From: Parahoeflea alexandrii
GTDB lineage: Bacteria > Pseudomonadota > Alphaproteobacteria > Rhizobiales > Rhizobiaceae
Direction of reading: 5' to 3'
DNA: 64,000 nt
NCBI RefSeq assembly: GCF_027214025.1
Contig: NZ_JAPWHB010000005.1
Location: 444,575 to 508,574 of the forward strand
A program made the translations under genes and the position numbers. The stretch's first letter is position 1. Every line of letters starts with the position of its first letter. This document shows positions 11,589 to 19,889 of the stretch, in pieces. The notes beneath the pieces were generated by a model. That model had not been told where the DNA came from. It saw only the letters and a list, made by a program, of their open reading frames with translations, and searched no databases.

Positions 11589-13238
11589 CTATTGCGCCGC
11601 CGGATACCAGTAGCGCGCGTTGGCCTCTCCCCGGATTATCCTGACATGCTGGTTGGCGAAGACCCGGTAGGGATGGCTCCACTCGCCGTCCGGCCATTGA
11701 ACCCGGATGGTCGCGCGCTCCGATACCCCGAGTCCGACATGGACGAAGCCGGTCCGCCCGGAGGCATGTCCGCCACCAATCTGGATACGGCGGGTCTGGG
11801 TGCGCGTCCCGGTGCGAACAGAGATCAGCGATCCCACCGCGGCAGGATTGATCTTGCCGTTGTCGAGTTCGATCTTCACCCAGTTGCCCAGCGGTCTGTG
11901 CCCCCAGTCCGTTGCGGCGCCGAGGTTCCGGAACAGGCTTGCCGGATGCTCGCGATTGACCACAAGCAGGTCGAGCATGCCGTCCATGTTGAAGTCCTCG
12001 ACGACTGCGCCGCGGCCACGCGTGTTCAACGCGATCCCGGCCTCTGCGCCCTTTTCATGGAAGGTGTCGTCGAAACCGCCAAGCAGCAGATTGTCCGGAT
12101 CGTAGCTGGCAAAATCCGGCATCGCCTGCACATTCCCCTTGGCGATGAAGAGGTCGGTCATGGTGTCATTGTTGAAATCGGCAAACGCGCTGTGCCAGCC
12201 GGTCGAGGGTTTCGGATCTCCGCCTGAATAGGGCCGGTGCGCGGTGGCGCCCTTTTCGAAGGCGATGTCGCGGTAGGTCGGCCTGTCTTCGCCGGCCTCT
12301 TCGTCGAGCTTCTGCAGCTTCGTGTCGCCCATCGAGGTCAGCGCGTATTCGGGCAGGCCGTCGGCGTCGAAATCGGTTTCGGCGATTCCCATTCCCCAGA
12401 CGGTCAGCCGCTGCCATCCCTGCGATGCGGTGTAGAGCCGCGGGGCGCGTCCCTCCGACATCTCCCACAATTGCTCCTCACCTCCGCGGTAATACTGCCG
12501 GTCGTTGGTAATCCTGAGATCCGGCTGGCCGGTGCGGTTCCAGTCGGTGAACAACAGCGACAGGGCGCAGTAGCCGGGTTCGAGGGTGAGGGGGTCCGAG
12601 TAGTCCGGCGCATCGCCAGCCCGGGGGCGAAGCAACTGATTGGGCTCGCAGGTTCCAAACGGCGTCCCCGGCGCCGAGCGGTCGACATAATTGCCGATCG
12701 CGATGGTCGGGAATCTGTTGCCTTTTTCCCATATCGCCGACATGGCGGTCGACCAGGCGCGCCCGCCATCGATCGAGAAGCTGCGGTTGGCTTTTTCGAA
12801 TTGGCAATCGGGTCCGCCTTTGAGCACGAGGTTGCGGCCGAGCCGCAACAGCACGAGGTCCATGTGCCGGTCGTTGTCGATATCGAGCGGATAGGCGCCC
12901 AGCACGCCGGTGAGATCCTCGGGCTTCAGTCCGGTATCGAGAGGCCTGAAGTCCAGCGCGCCGCCGGTCTGGCTCTCATTGACAAAGAACTTGGCCGGAC
13001 CTGATCCGCCGGCAATCAGCAAGTCCGGAAGGCGGTCGCCGTTGCAATCAAAACTCGCGGCGCCGCCGCCGACAAAAAATTCCCACCCGCCGGTGTAGCT
13101 TTGATCGATGCCTGCAGTTGTCGCCTCCTCGTGCAGGATCGGGACATCTGCGGAAAAGCCGGTCTCTGCGTTAACGCCATGGCCTGACGTGACCAACCAG
13201 AGCGCGCCAAACGCAAGGAGTGAAAGCAATTTCATCAT
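11589..13238 (-). CDS. Secreted FG-GAP/VCBS repeat protein with ASPIC/UnbV domain
   Basis: The 549-residue exported protein has a signal peptide (about 1-24). The body is built of FG-GAP/VCBS beta-propeller repeats with Asp-rich loops such as DFNNDTMTD and DFNMDGMLD. A C-terminal ASPIC/UnbV module (about 455-545) follows, ending near VRIIRG. This architecture is that of bacterial CRTAC1-like proteins, whose biochemical role is largely unknown. Tandem ATGs at 13238 and 13235 overlap the TGA of the di-haem oxidoreductase gene (ATGATGA), so the two are translationally coupled and probably act together in the periplasm. Confidence 0.85.
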   Translation of the reverse strand: MMKLLSLLAFGALWLVTSGHGVNAETGFSADVPILHEEATTAGIDQSYTGGWEFFVGGGAASFDCNGDRLPDLLIAGGSGPAKFFVNESQTGGALDFRPLDTGLKPEDLTGVLGAYPLDIDNDRHMDLVLLRLGRNLVLKGGPDCQFEKANRSFSIDGGRAWSTAMSAIWEKGNRFPTIAIGNYVDRSAPGTPFGTCEPNQLLRPRAGDAPDYSDPLTLEPGYCALSLLFTDWNRTGQPDLRITNDRQYYRGGEEQLWEMSEGRAPRLYTASQGWQRLTVWGMGIAETDFDADGLPEYALTSMGDTKLQKLDEEAGEDRPTYRDIAFEKGATAHRPYSGGDPKPSTGWHSAFADFNNDTMTDLFIAKGNVQAMPDFASYDPDNLLLGGFDDTFHEKGAEAGIALNTRGRGAVVEDFNMDGMLDLLVVNREHPASLFRNLGAATDWGHRPLGNWVKIELDNGKINPAAVGSLISVRTGTRTQTRRIQIGGGHASGRTGFVHVGLGVSERATIRVQWPDGEWSHPYRVFANQHVRIIRGEANARYWYPAAQ

Positions 13239-14677
13239 GGGACGATCACCAGGGTCTTGAGGAACGCGATCAGGGCGGATTTCTCCGCGTCCGATGCTGC
13301 CGCATAGGCATCGCGTGCCTCCCGGCCATTGCCGCCATGCGCAAGAATGATCTCGTCGAGGGTGCTGAAATCGTTGCGATGGCCAAAGGGCTGGGTCGAG
13401 CCCACGCCCCAGAGCTCTGCGGTCTGAAAGATATTGCGGTCGACAAACCGTTGCGACAGCAGTTCGTTGCCAAGGGCATCGATCTGGTTGTCGGTCATGG
13501 CGTGTCGCTTGAGGTCACCGTAAAGCGGCACCAGAACCCGTCCCTTCTCGTCGCGGGGCAGGGAGCCGGCCCAGTCCAGCAGCGCGATGTCGTAGACTGC
13601 CTTTGAGGAGACCTGCCGCTCGTTGAGCGTGCCTGCCAGATCGAACGGGCCGGGGTCGGCAAACGAGAGGCTTTCAAGCGGCAGGGCAGGGCGGTGGCAA
13701 ACCGTACAGCCGAAGTCGGTGAAGCTTGCTTCGCCGCGATCTGCAGCTTCGGCCCAACCTGAGGCTTCGGGGATCATCTGGACCGGAGCCGGCAGCGTTG
13801 CCTGCCATGCCACCATGGCGGAAATGTCGGCCGCGGAGATCTCCCCGGACTTGCCATCGCCATCAAAGTCGTCCGTTCCGGTCCAGCGTGCGCCGAAGCG
13901 TTCGTCGGCCTGCATGCCATGGTGCTGGTTGAGCGCGTTGACCGTGAACTGCCTGAGCGAGGTCATCACGCCTTTCTGGCTGAACGGCCGGATCACAAGG
14001 TCCGTATCGACGCCATCGAGTTCATCCAGGTTGACCGAGCCATCAGGTTCGGCGGTTATGTATCCGAAATCCACCCCCTTGGCTTCAAGCGGCAGCCGCA
14101 CCGCCGATCCTGCCGCCCGCGCCTGTGAAAGTGCCTTGCTGCGGACCGATTGCAGCTCAAGGCTCATTTCCCGCGCCAGCAGTTCGACCAGACCGGCGCC
14201 GAAGAGATGGTTGGTGCCGCGCTCACTGGAAAACTGTGGGTCGAGCGAATCGAAGTCGGCACTTTCGAACCCCTCGGAGGCAAACACGTTGGCGACAAAG
14301 TCGCCGGCGCCGCCGATGGCTGGCTGGTTGTGGCAGGCAGCGCAAGATCCGGCATCCGGGCCGGCGGTCCTGAAGAACACCTGCTCGCGCGGATGCTTGC
14401 GCCGCGTCGGGTCGATGGCCTGCGTTGCCCGCGGCCGGCCGACACCATCCAGTGTGGTGAAATGCGCGCCAAACAATGCCTCACCGTTCGTAATCAGTGT
14501 CTCGAGGTCGTCCTTTGACAGGACACCTGCAGGCATCTCCGCGATCGCACCCAGCGCCTGGGTGCGTTCAGCCCACGGCTCATCGGCTAGGGCAGGCGAC
14601 GCCAACCCGCACATCACCAGCGCCGCAATCGATCCGAAGCGGCGCCTCCGTCGCCCCTTGTGTGATGAAGTCATCAT
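13235..14677 (-). CDS. Periplasmic di-haem oxidoreductase (DHOR/DUF1111 type)
   Basis: The 480-residue exported c-type cytochrome has a basic N-terminus and signal sequence (about 1-31) and two haem-binding motifs, CAACH (112-116) and CTVCH (324-328). An EF-hand-like loop, DDFDGDGKSGEIS (about 269-281), may bind Ca2+ between the haems. Length and motif spacing fit the putative di-haem peroxidase/thiol oxidoreductase family PF06537. Reaction and electron partner are unknown. Its ATG at 14677 has GGGAGGAA upstream and overlaps the stop of the ROK regulator gene. Being co-transcribed with a sugar-type repressor is unusual. Confidence 0.87.
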   Translation of the reverse strand: MMTSSHKGRRRRRFGSIAALVMCGLASPALADEPWAERTQALGAIAEMPAGVLSKDDLETLITNGEALFGAHFTTLDGVGRPRATQAIDPTRRKHPREQVFFRTAGPDAGSCAACHNQPAIGGAGDFVANVFASEGFESADFDSLDPQFSSERGTNHLFGAGLVELLAREMSLELQSVRSKALSQARAAGSAVRLPLEAKGVDFGYITAEPDGSVNLDELDGVDTDLVIRPFSQKGVMTSLRQFTVNALNQHHGMQADERFGARWTGTDDFDGDGKSGEISAADISAMVAWQATLPAPVQMIPEASGWAEAADRGEASFTDFGCTVCHRPALPLESLSFADPGPFDLAGTLNERQVSSKAVYDIALLDWAGSLPRDEKGRVLVPLYGDLKRHAMTDNQIDALGNELLSQRFVDRNIFQTAELWGVGSTQPFGHRNDFSTLDEIILAHGGNGREARDAYAAASDAEKSALIAFLKTLVIVP

Positions 14678-15906
14678 GGCGTTCCTCCCTGCCCAAGGAT
14701 CTTGGGCGCAATGACATCGCGGTCTATCGCCGACATCGTGTGGTTGAGATGGCCTTCGAAGACGAGGCGTTCCTCATCGAGCGAGGTCGACATCTCCGGC
14801 GGCCCCTCGATCTGCACGCCGAGTGAAGCCGAAAGGCCTTCATCGATACCCGGCCGCATCAGGTCGAAAAAGCGCACGCCCGGTCCCGTGAACACGACCG
14901 GCATCTTGCCGTGCAGGCTGATCAACCGCGCCAGGCCGTTGCCGATGGCGGTGCCCGCCTCACGGAACGCGGACTTCGCCAGCCGATCGCCCTGCCGTGC
15001 CTGAACCGCAATCTTCTCGATTTCGATGAACGGTACGAAGTTGGCGGGAAGTGTGCTGGGCGGGACTTTGAACGCAGATCGCAGGATGGCGTAGGACCCG
15101 GCATAGGCCTCGATGCAGCCATAGGAGCCGCACCGGCAAAGCGCGCCGCCATGGCTGTGGATCATGTGGCCAAATCCGGGCGCGCGGGCGCGCGGGGATT
15201 CATAGCTGTCGGCATGCACGACCCCGAGCCCGATCGAATGGCCGAGCGACAGGGCTGCAAGGCGCGGGATCGACTTTCCCTCCTTGCGGCTCAGCGACGT
15301 GTGCAGGGCGCTGGCCACCAGCAGGCTCTCGTGGTTCAGGGTGATCTTGGCCTGCCAGTCCGGCGCCAGCGTTTTGCGCATGTTGATCTGCTGGCTGCCC
15401 AGCACCGACGACCAGAGCAATGTGGTGTTGTCGTCTGCGACCAAGCCCTTTGATGAGATTGATATTGCCTTCAGGTCTCTTGGCGAGACGCGCGACTTCT
15501 CGGCCAGCCGGCCGAGCGCGGCGCGGATATCGGCGGCGAATGCCTCGACTTTCTGCCCGGCATTGTCGCGCTTCTCCTCGATCCGGTAGATCAGGGTCCC
15601 CGAATAGTCGACCATGGAATATTGCAGCACATCGGACGATATCCGGACAAAGGCCGCATAGGCGGCCGACCGGCGCTGCTTGAACAGGATTCGCGGCCGC
15701 CCCCGTCCGCCGGCTGGCGGCGCAACTGTCCGTTCGATGATATTCTCGTTCTCCAGTTCCTGCGTGATCGCCGTCACAGTCGCCGAAGCAAGCCCGGTCT
15801 CGAGTCCGAGATCGGTATGCGACTGGCCATTCCGTCGTCGCAGCGCCACCAGCACAAGTGCTCTGTTCTGCTGGCGAATGAGTTCTGTACTGGACTTCGT
15901 CAGCAT
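14674..15906 (-). CDS. ROK family transcriptional repressor (XylR/NagC type)
   Basis: The 410-residue regulator has an N-terminal winged helix (about 10-75, with HTDLGLETGLASATVTAITQ) followed by a sugar-kinase-like ROK domain. The zinc-site motif is CRCGSYGCIE (near residue 257), preceded by GFGHMIH. It is divergent from xylFHG, and a perfect palindrome (16152-16172) lies downstream of the xyl promoter, so repression relieved by xylose or a related sugar is likely. Downstream it is coupled to the di-haem oxidoreductase and FG-GAP genes by ATGATGA overlaps. The effector is inferred from the neighbouring importer. Confidence 0.9.
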   Translation of the reverse strand: MLTKSSTELIRQQNRALVLVALRRRNGQSHTDLGLETGLASATVTAITQELENENIIERTVAPPAGGRGRPRILFKQRRSAAYAAFVRISSDVLQYSMVDYSGTLIYRIEEKRDNAGQKVEAFAADIRAALGRLAEKSRVSPRDLKAISISSKGLVADDNTTLLWSSVLGSQQINMRKTLAPDWQAKITLNHESLLVASALHTSLSRKEGKSIPRLAALSLGHSIGLGVVHADSYESPRARAPGFGHMIHSHGGALCRCGSYGCIEAYAGSYAILRSAFKVPPSTLPANFVPFIEIEKIAVQARQGDRLAKSAFREAGTAIGNGLARLISLHGKMPVVFTGPGVRFFDLMRPGIDEGLSASLGVQIEGPPEMSTSLDEERLVFEGHLNHTMSAIDRDVIAPKILGQGGTP

Positions 15907-16122
15907 TTTCGCCGCCGCCAGTTCATCGCTGCAATTCCACTCTCGTTCCTCACCGCATGATGGCCAGGCTCTGACAGCCTGTTCCTTTCATGCCTCTCTC
16001 CCCGTGCCGGACAAGACCCCAATTTATCGCCCGCCGGTTCGTCTGTCTTCATGACAACGCGGGTTTTCCCCTGCTGGCGAAAAACCGCGAAAACGCCGCC
16101 CCCGCCCGATGGCCGGCGCGAG

Positions 16123-16172
16123 TTGACAGCCTGACGGAAGCCTGACATTAATTTTCTCGACTGTCGAGAAAA
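16123..16172 (+). promoter_or_regulatory. xylFHG promoter and palindromic ROK operator
   Basis: TTGACA (16123-16128) and ATTAAT (16147-16152), with an 18-bp spacer, form a plausible sigma70 promoter. It is overlapped at its start site by a perfect palindrome with arms TTTTCTCGAC and GTCGAGAAAA around a central T (16152-16172). The position suits repression by steric block. The rest of the 15907-16259 gap holds nothing else I can name. Confidence 0.7.
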
Positions 16173-16259
16173 AGCTCGCCATTGGGCTGCGGGTCGTGCA
16201 GTTGAACAGTGACCGGACAGAAAGCTCCGTCCGGCTGATACATTCCTTGGGAGGACTAC

Positions 16260-17291
16260 ATGAAATCGATTATCCATCTTCTGGCCGGATCGGCCATTGC
16301 GCTCACCATGTCGACCGCGGCTTTCGCCAAGGACATGAAGATCGGCGTATCCTGGTCAAACTTCCAGGAAGAGCGTTGGAAGACCGACGAGGCCGCAATG
16401 AAGGCAGCCATCGAAGCGGCGGGTGATACCTATGTTTCGACCGATGCACAGTCGTCTGCCGCCAAGCAGCTTTCCGATATCGAAAGCCTCATGGCTCAGG
16501 GCGTCAACGCGCTCATCGTTCTGGCCCAGGACACGCAGGCAATCATTCCCGCCGTTCAGGCCGCTGCTGACGAAAGCATTCCGGTTATTGCCTATGACCG
16601 CCTGATCGAGGACAGCCGCGCCTTCTACCTGACCTTCGACAACGTCGAAGTCGGCCGGATGCAGGCTCGTGCGGTATTCGCCGCCGCACCGAAGGGCAAC
16701 TACGTCATGATCAAGGGGTCGCCGACCGATCCGAACGCCGACTTCCTTCGCGGCGGTCAGCAGGAAGTTCTGCAGGCTGCCATTGATTCGGGCGACATCA
16801 AGATCGTCGGCGAGGCCTACACCGACGGCTGGCTGCCGGCCAACGCTCAGCGCAACATGGAGCAGATCCTGACGGCTGAGGACAACAAGGTTGATGCCGT
16901 CGTCGCCTCCAATGACGGCACTGCCGGTGGCGTCGTCGCGGCGCTGACCGCACAGGGCATGGAAGGTATTCCGGTCTCCGGTCAGGACGGCGATCATGCC
17001 GCGCTGAACCGCGTTGCCAAGGGTACGCAGACCGTCAGCGTCTGGAAGGACGCCCGTGCGCTGGGCAAGGCTGCCGGCGAAATCGCCGCCCAGCTGGCCG
17101 GCGGCACCGCGATGTCCGGCATTGAAGGTTCGGTAGAGTGGACTTCGCCCGCCGGTACCACAATGACCGCGATGTTCCTGGCGCCTGTTCCGATCACCAA
17201 GGACAATCTGGCCACGGTCGTCGACGCCGGCTGGATCAGCAAGGAAGACCTGTGCCAGGGCGTTTCCGGCGGTCCGGCCCCCTGTAACTAA
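16260..17291 (+). CDS. xylF: D-xylose ABC transporter substrate-binding protein
   Basis: The 343-residue periplasmic binding protein is of the ribose/xylose (PBP type I) class. The signal peptide is about 23 residues, ending in AAFA. The mature start KDMKIGVSWSNFQEERW, with DAQSSAAKQ, YDRLI and DGTAGGV, matches XylF. GGGAGG lies just before the ATG. It is first in the operon, driven by the promoter with the ROK operator. ChvE-like specificity for several aldoses is possible. Confidence 0.92.
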   Translation: MKSIIHLLAGSAIALTMSTAAFAKDMKIGVSWSNFQEERWKTDEAAMKAAIEAAGDTYVSTDAQSSAAKQLSDIESLMAQGVNALIVLAQDTQAIIPAVQAAADESIPVIAYDRLIEDSRAFYLTFDNVEVGRMQARAVFAAAPKGNYVMIKGSPTDPNADFLRGGQQEVLQAAIDSGDIKIVGEAYTDGWLPANAQRNMEQILTAEDNKVDAVVASNDGTAGGVVAALTAQGMEGIPVSGQDGDHAALNRVAKGTQTVSVWKDARALGKAAGEIAAQLAGGTAMSGIEGSVEWTSPAGTTMTAMFLAPVPITKDNLATVVDAGWISKEDLCQGVSGGPAPCN

Positions 17292-17326
17292 GACGTCACC
17301 TTTGTTACAAAACATGCAAAAAGTGT

Positions 17327-17346
17327 CTCCACCCTTCGGGGTGGGG
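17327..17346 (+). repeat. Intercistronic UUCG stem-loop between xylF and xylH
   Basis: The arms CTCCACCC and GGGTGGGG enclose a TTCG tetraloop closed by C-G, which is exceptionally stable in RNA. It lies 36 bases after xylF and 32 bases before xylH and has no T-run. It probably protects or partly attenuates the mRNA, so that XylF exceeds the membrane subunits. Confidence 0.7.
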
Positions 17347-17377
17347 GCGCATATTTGCATCTATTCGGAAGACGGCC

Positions 17378-18679
17378 ATGACCGATACGCCAACTGCTGC
17401 GAGCTCGCCGCCTAAGCCGCGAACTTTTTTCTCTGCCCTGGAAATTGATACACGTCTGCTCGGAATGATCGGCGCTTTCGTGGTGATCTGCCTTGTCTTC
17501 AATTTCCTCACAGACGGGCGTTTCATGACGCCGCGAAATCTCTTCAATCTGACGATCCAGACCGCCTCGGTCGCCATCATGGCGACGGGCATGGTGTTCG
17601 TCATTGTCACGCGCAATATCGATTTGTCGGTCGGCTCGCTGCTGGCGACCTGTTCGGCGATGATGGCGATGACCCAGACATGGTTCGTTCCCGACTGGCT
17701 AGGCTTCGGGCTCAACAACCCCGCCACCATGCCCATTGCAGTTGTTGTCGGCATCCTGACTGGCTTGCTCATCGGCGCCTTTCAGGGCTGGCTGATCGGC
17801 TACCTGGCCATACCGGCCTTCATTGTCACACTTGGCGGCTTTCTGATCTGGCGCAACGTTGCCTGGCACCTGACCAAGGGGCAGACCATCGGGCCGCTCG
17901 ACGAAAATTTTCAGCTGTTCGGAGGCATCAACGGCACGCTCGGCGAGACCTGGAGCTGGATCTTTGCAGCCCTTGCCATAGCGGGCTCGTTATACGCCCT
18001 GATCCAGTCGCGCCGCACGAAGCTGGCACACGAGTTCCCGGTGAAGCCGGTTTGGGCCGAAGCTCTCATCGGCGCGATCATCGCGGCAACCATTGTCGGT
18101 TTTGTTGCGATCCTCAATGCCTATGAAATCCCCACGGCGCGATTGCAGCGCATCTACGAGGCGCGCGGGGAGGTGCTGCCGGAAGGCCTCATTGAGGGGT
18201 ATGGCATCCCGATTTCGGTGCTGCTGCTGATCCTGATCGTCATTGCCATGACCATTGTTGCGCGGCGCACCCGGCTCGGACGCTATATCTTTGCCACCGG
18301 CGGCAATCCGGAAGCCGCGGCGCTGGCGGGCATCAACACCCGTTTGCTGACGGTCAAGGTCTTCGCCATCATGGGCATGCTCTGCGCCGTCGCAGCCATT
18401 GTCGCCTCATCCCGCCAGACCTTTCACTCCAACGATATCGGAACGCTGGACGAATTGCGGGTGATTGCAGCGGCGGTGATCGGCGGCACGGCGCTTGCCG
18501 GCGGCATGGGCACAATCTACGGAGCGGTTCTCGGCGCGTTGATCATGCAGAGCCTGCAGTCCGGCATGGCTATGGTCGGCGTCGACGCACCCTACCAGAA
18601 CATGGTGGTCGGCTCCGTGCTTGTTCTCGCCGTCTTCATCGATATCCTCTACCGCCGACGGACGGGAGACAAGACATGA
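17378..18679 (+). CDS. xylH: Xylose-type ABC transporter permease
   Basis: The 433-residue inner-membrane permease is of the BPD_transp_2 family. About ten hydrophobic segments are visible, with the family signature GNPEAAALAGINTRLLTVKV near residue 310. Length and the long central loop (about 200-280) match XylH rather than the shorter RbsC. The ATG is preceded by GGAAGACGG. Its stop overlaps the xylG start (ATGA). Confidence 0.92.
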   Translation: MTDTPTAASSPPKPRTFFSALEIDTRLLGMIGAFVVICLVFNFLTDGRFMTPRNLFNLTIQTASVAIMATGMVFVIVTRNIDLSVGSLLATCSAMMAMTQTWFVPDWLGFGLNNPATMPIAVVVGILTGLLIGAFQGWLIGYLAIPAFIVTLGGFLIWRNVAWHLTKGQTIGPLDENFQLFGGINGTLGETWSWIFAALAIAGSLYALIQSRRTKLAHEFPVKPVWAEALIGAIIAATIVGFVAILNAYEIPTARLQRIYEARGEVLPEGLIEGYGIPISVLLLILIVIAMTIVARRTRLGRYIFATGGNPEAAALAGINTRLLTVKVFAIMGMLCAVAAIVASSRQTFHSNDIGTLDELRVIAAAVIGGTALAGGMGTIYGAVLGALIMQSLQSGMAMVGVDAPYQNMVVGSVLVLAVFIDILYRRRTGDKT

Positions 18680-19452
18680 CCGCACCGCTAGTTGAAATGC
18701 GTGACATGGTGAAGTCCTTCGGCGGCATCAAGGCTGTCGATCACGTCACCATCGATCTGTATCCGGGTGAAGTGGTTGGCGTTCTCGGCCACAACGGTGC
18801 CGGCAAATCGGTGCTGATGAAGATGCTCTCGGGCGCGCTGCAGCGCGATGGCGGCGAGATCTATATCAATGGCGAGAAGGCAACGATCAACAATCCGCGC
18901 GACGCGCGCAATTACAAGATCGAGACCATCTACCAGTATCTCGCCCTTGCCGACAATCTGGATGCGGCCTCCAACCTGTTCCTCGGACGCGAGTTGATGG
19001 GCCCGACCGGTTTTGTCGACGACGCCCAGATGGAAGCCGAAACCCGCAAGATCCTTGCCCGTCTCAATCCTAACTTCCGGCGCTTCCACACGCCGGTGGC
19101 AGGGCTGTCGGGCGGACAAAGGCAATCGGTGGCTATCGCCCGCGCGGTCTACTTCAACGCCAAGATCCTGATCATGGACGAACCGACTGCGGCTCTGGGT
19201 GTTCAGGAAACGCGGATGGTTGCCGAGCTGATCGAACAGTTGAAGTCGGAGGGCATCGGCATTTTCCTGATCGACCACGACATTCACCAGGTCAAGATGC
19301 TGTGCGACCGGGCGAATGTGATGAAGAACGGCCAGCTCGTGGGCACTGTCAAGGTCGACGAGGTCAGCGAGGATGACATGCTGGGCATGATCATCGCCGG
19401 CAAATGTCCGCCCAATGCGATACCGGGACCAGGGGCCCTGCAGACCGCCTGA
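18676..19452 (+). CDS. xylG: Single-domain sugar ABC transporter ATPase (XylG-like)
   Basis: The 258-residue ATPase has Walker A GHNGAGKSVLMKML (near residue 35), signature LSGGQRQSVAIARAV (near 140) and Walker B ILIMDEPTAAL. E. coli XylG, RbsA and MglA are about 500 residues with two nucleotide-binding domains; this protein has only one, like FrcA and other alphaproteobacterial versions, so it should act as a homodimer. The Walker A motif ends in GKSV rather than GKST. It is coupled to xylH by ATGA and followed by a terminator. Confidence 0.88.
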   Translation: MTAPLVEMRDMVKSFGGIKAVDHVTIDLYPGEVVGVLGHNGAGKSVLMKMLSGALQRDGGEIYINGEKATINNPRDARNYKIETIYQYLALADNLDAASNLFLGRELMGPTGFVDDAQMEAETRKILARLNPNFRRFHTPVAGLSGGQRQSVAIARAVYFNAKILIMDEPTAALGVQETRMVAELIEQLKSEGIGIFLIDHDIHQVKMLCDRANVMKNGQLVGTVKVDEVSEDDMLGMIIAGKCPPNAIPGPGALQTA

Positions 19453-19461
19453 CACAACGAG

Positions 19462-19488
19462 AACCGGGGCCTTGCGCCCCGGTTTTTT
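19462..19488 (+). terminator. Rho-independent terminator after xylG
   Basis: A perfect 9-bp stem (AACCGGGGC and GCCCCGGTT) with a 5-nt loop is followed by a T-run reaching 19488, 10 bases after the xylG stop. Confidence 0.9.
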
Positions 19489-19576
19489 GTTGCGTTGCCA
19501 CATCGTTTCGAAGGGTTTGGTTTCCGCTGAGAGCGTGCGCGAAAAAAACACGAAACATTACAAAGGGTTCGGCAAG

Positions 19577-19592
19577 TTTATCAGATGATAAA
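19577..19592. promoter_or_regulatory. Palindrome TTTATCA-GA-TGATAAA
   Basis: This perfect 16-bp inverted repeat lies in the gap after xylG, about 20 bp upstream of the presumed -35 of the small RNA. It resembles a dimeric-regulator operator; the regulator is unknown. A related TATCA...TGATA site occurs at 32719-32734. Confidence 0.4.
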
Positions 19593-19646
19593 TTTTTTCG
19601 AATTTTCCTATTGCAATGCAGCATAAACTGTTCCATATATCAATCA

Positions 19647-19793
19647 ACGCCACGCCGAACTCCTCCTCCTCCCAATTCGGCATGGCAGTAGTCGGGGCGA
19701 TAAAGGCCGGGATCCTCCTCCCAAGCACCGGTCCGAACGTCACGACGAAGTACAAACGCCTGTCAGGTTTTGCCTGGCAGGCGTTTTGTTTTT
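19647..19793 (+). ncRNA. Anti-Shine-Dalgarno small RNA, alpha-r14/cuckoo-like
   Basis: Three hairpins in a row form a probable trans-acting RNA. Hairpin 1 (stem 19654-19659 with 19676-19681) exposes TCCTCCTCCTCCC. Hairpin 2 (19705-19710 with 19728-19733) exposes CCTCCTCCC. Hairpin 3 (19754-19767 with 19773-19787) is a rho-independent terminator followed by T-rich sequence. Two loops carrying the anti-SD motif CCUCCUCCC are the hallmark of the alpha-r14 family of rhizobial RNAs and of cuckoo RNAs. The start is approximate: TTGCAA (19611-19616) and TATATC (19636-19641) suggest initiation near 19647. There is no convincing open frame here. Confidence 0.78.
19754..19793 (+). terminator. Terminator hairpin of the small RNA
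   Basis: The arms AAACGCCTGTCAGG and CCTGGCAGGCGTTT pair with one internal mismatch around a TTTTG loop, followed by a T-rich tract. It forms the 3' end of the small RNA upstream of the response-regulator gene. Confidence 0.85.
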
Positions 19794-19889
19794 CACCTGC
19801 TGCAAAGTGGCGCTTGGCCATTCACGACCAGCACGGTGGTTGCATTGGCGGGTGCGCCTGTTAATCGTTGCATGAGGGTGGAGACAGGC

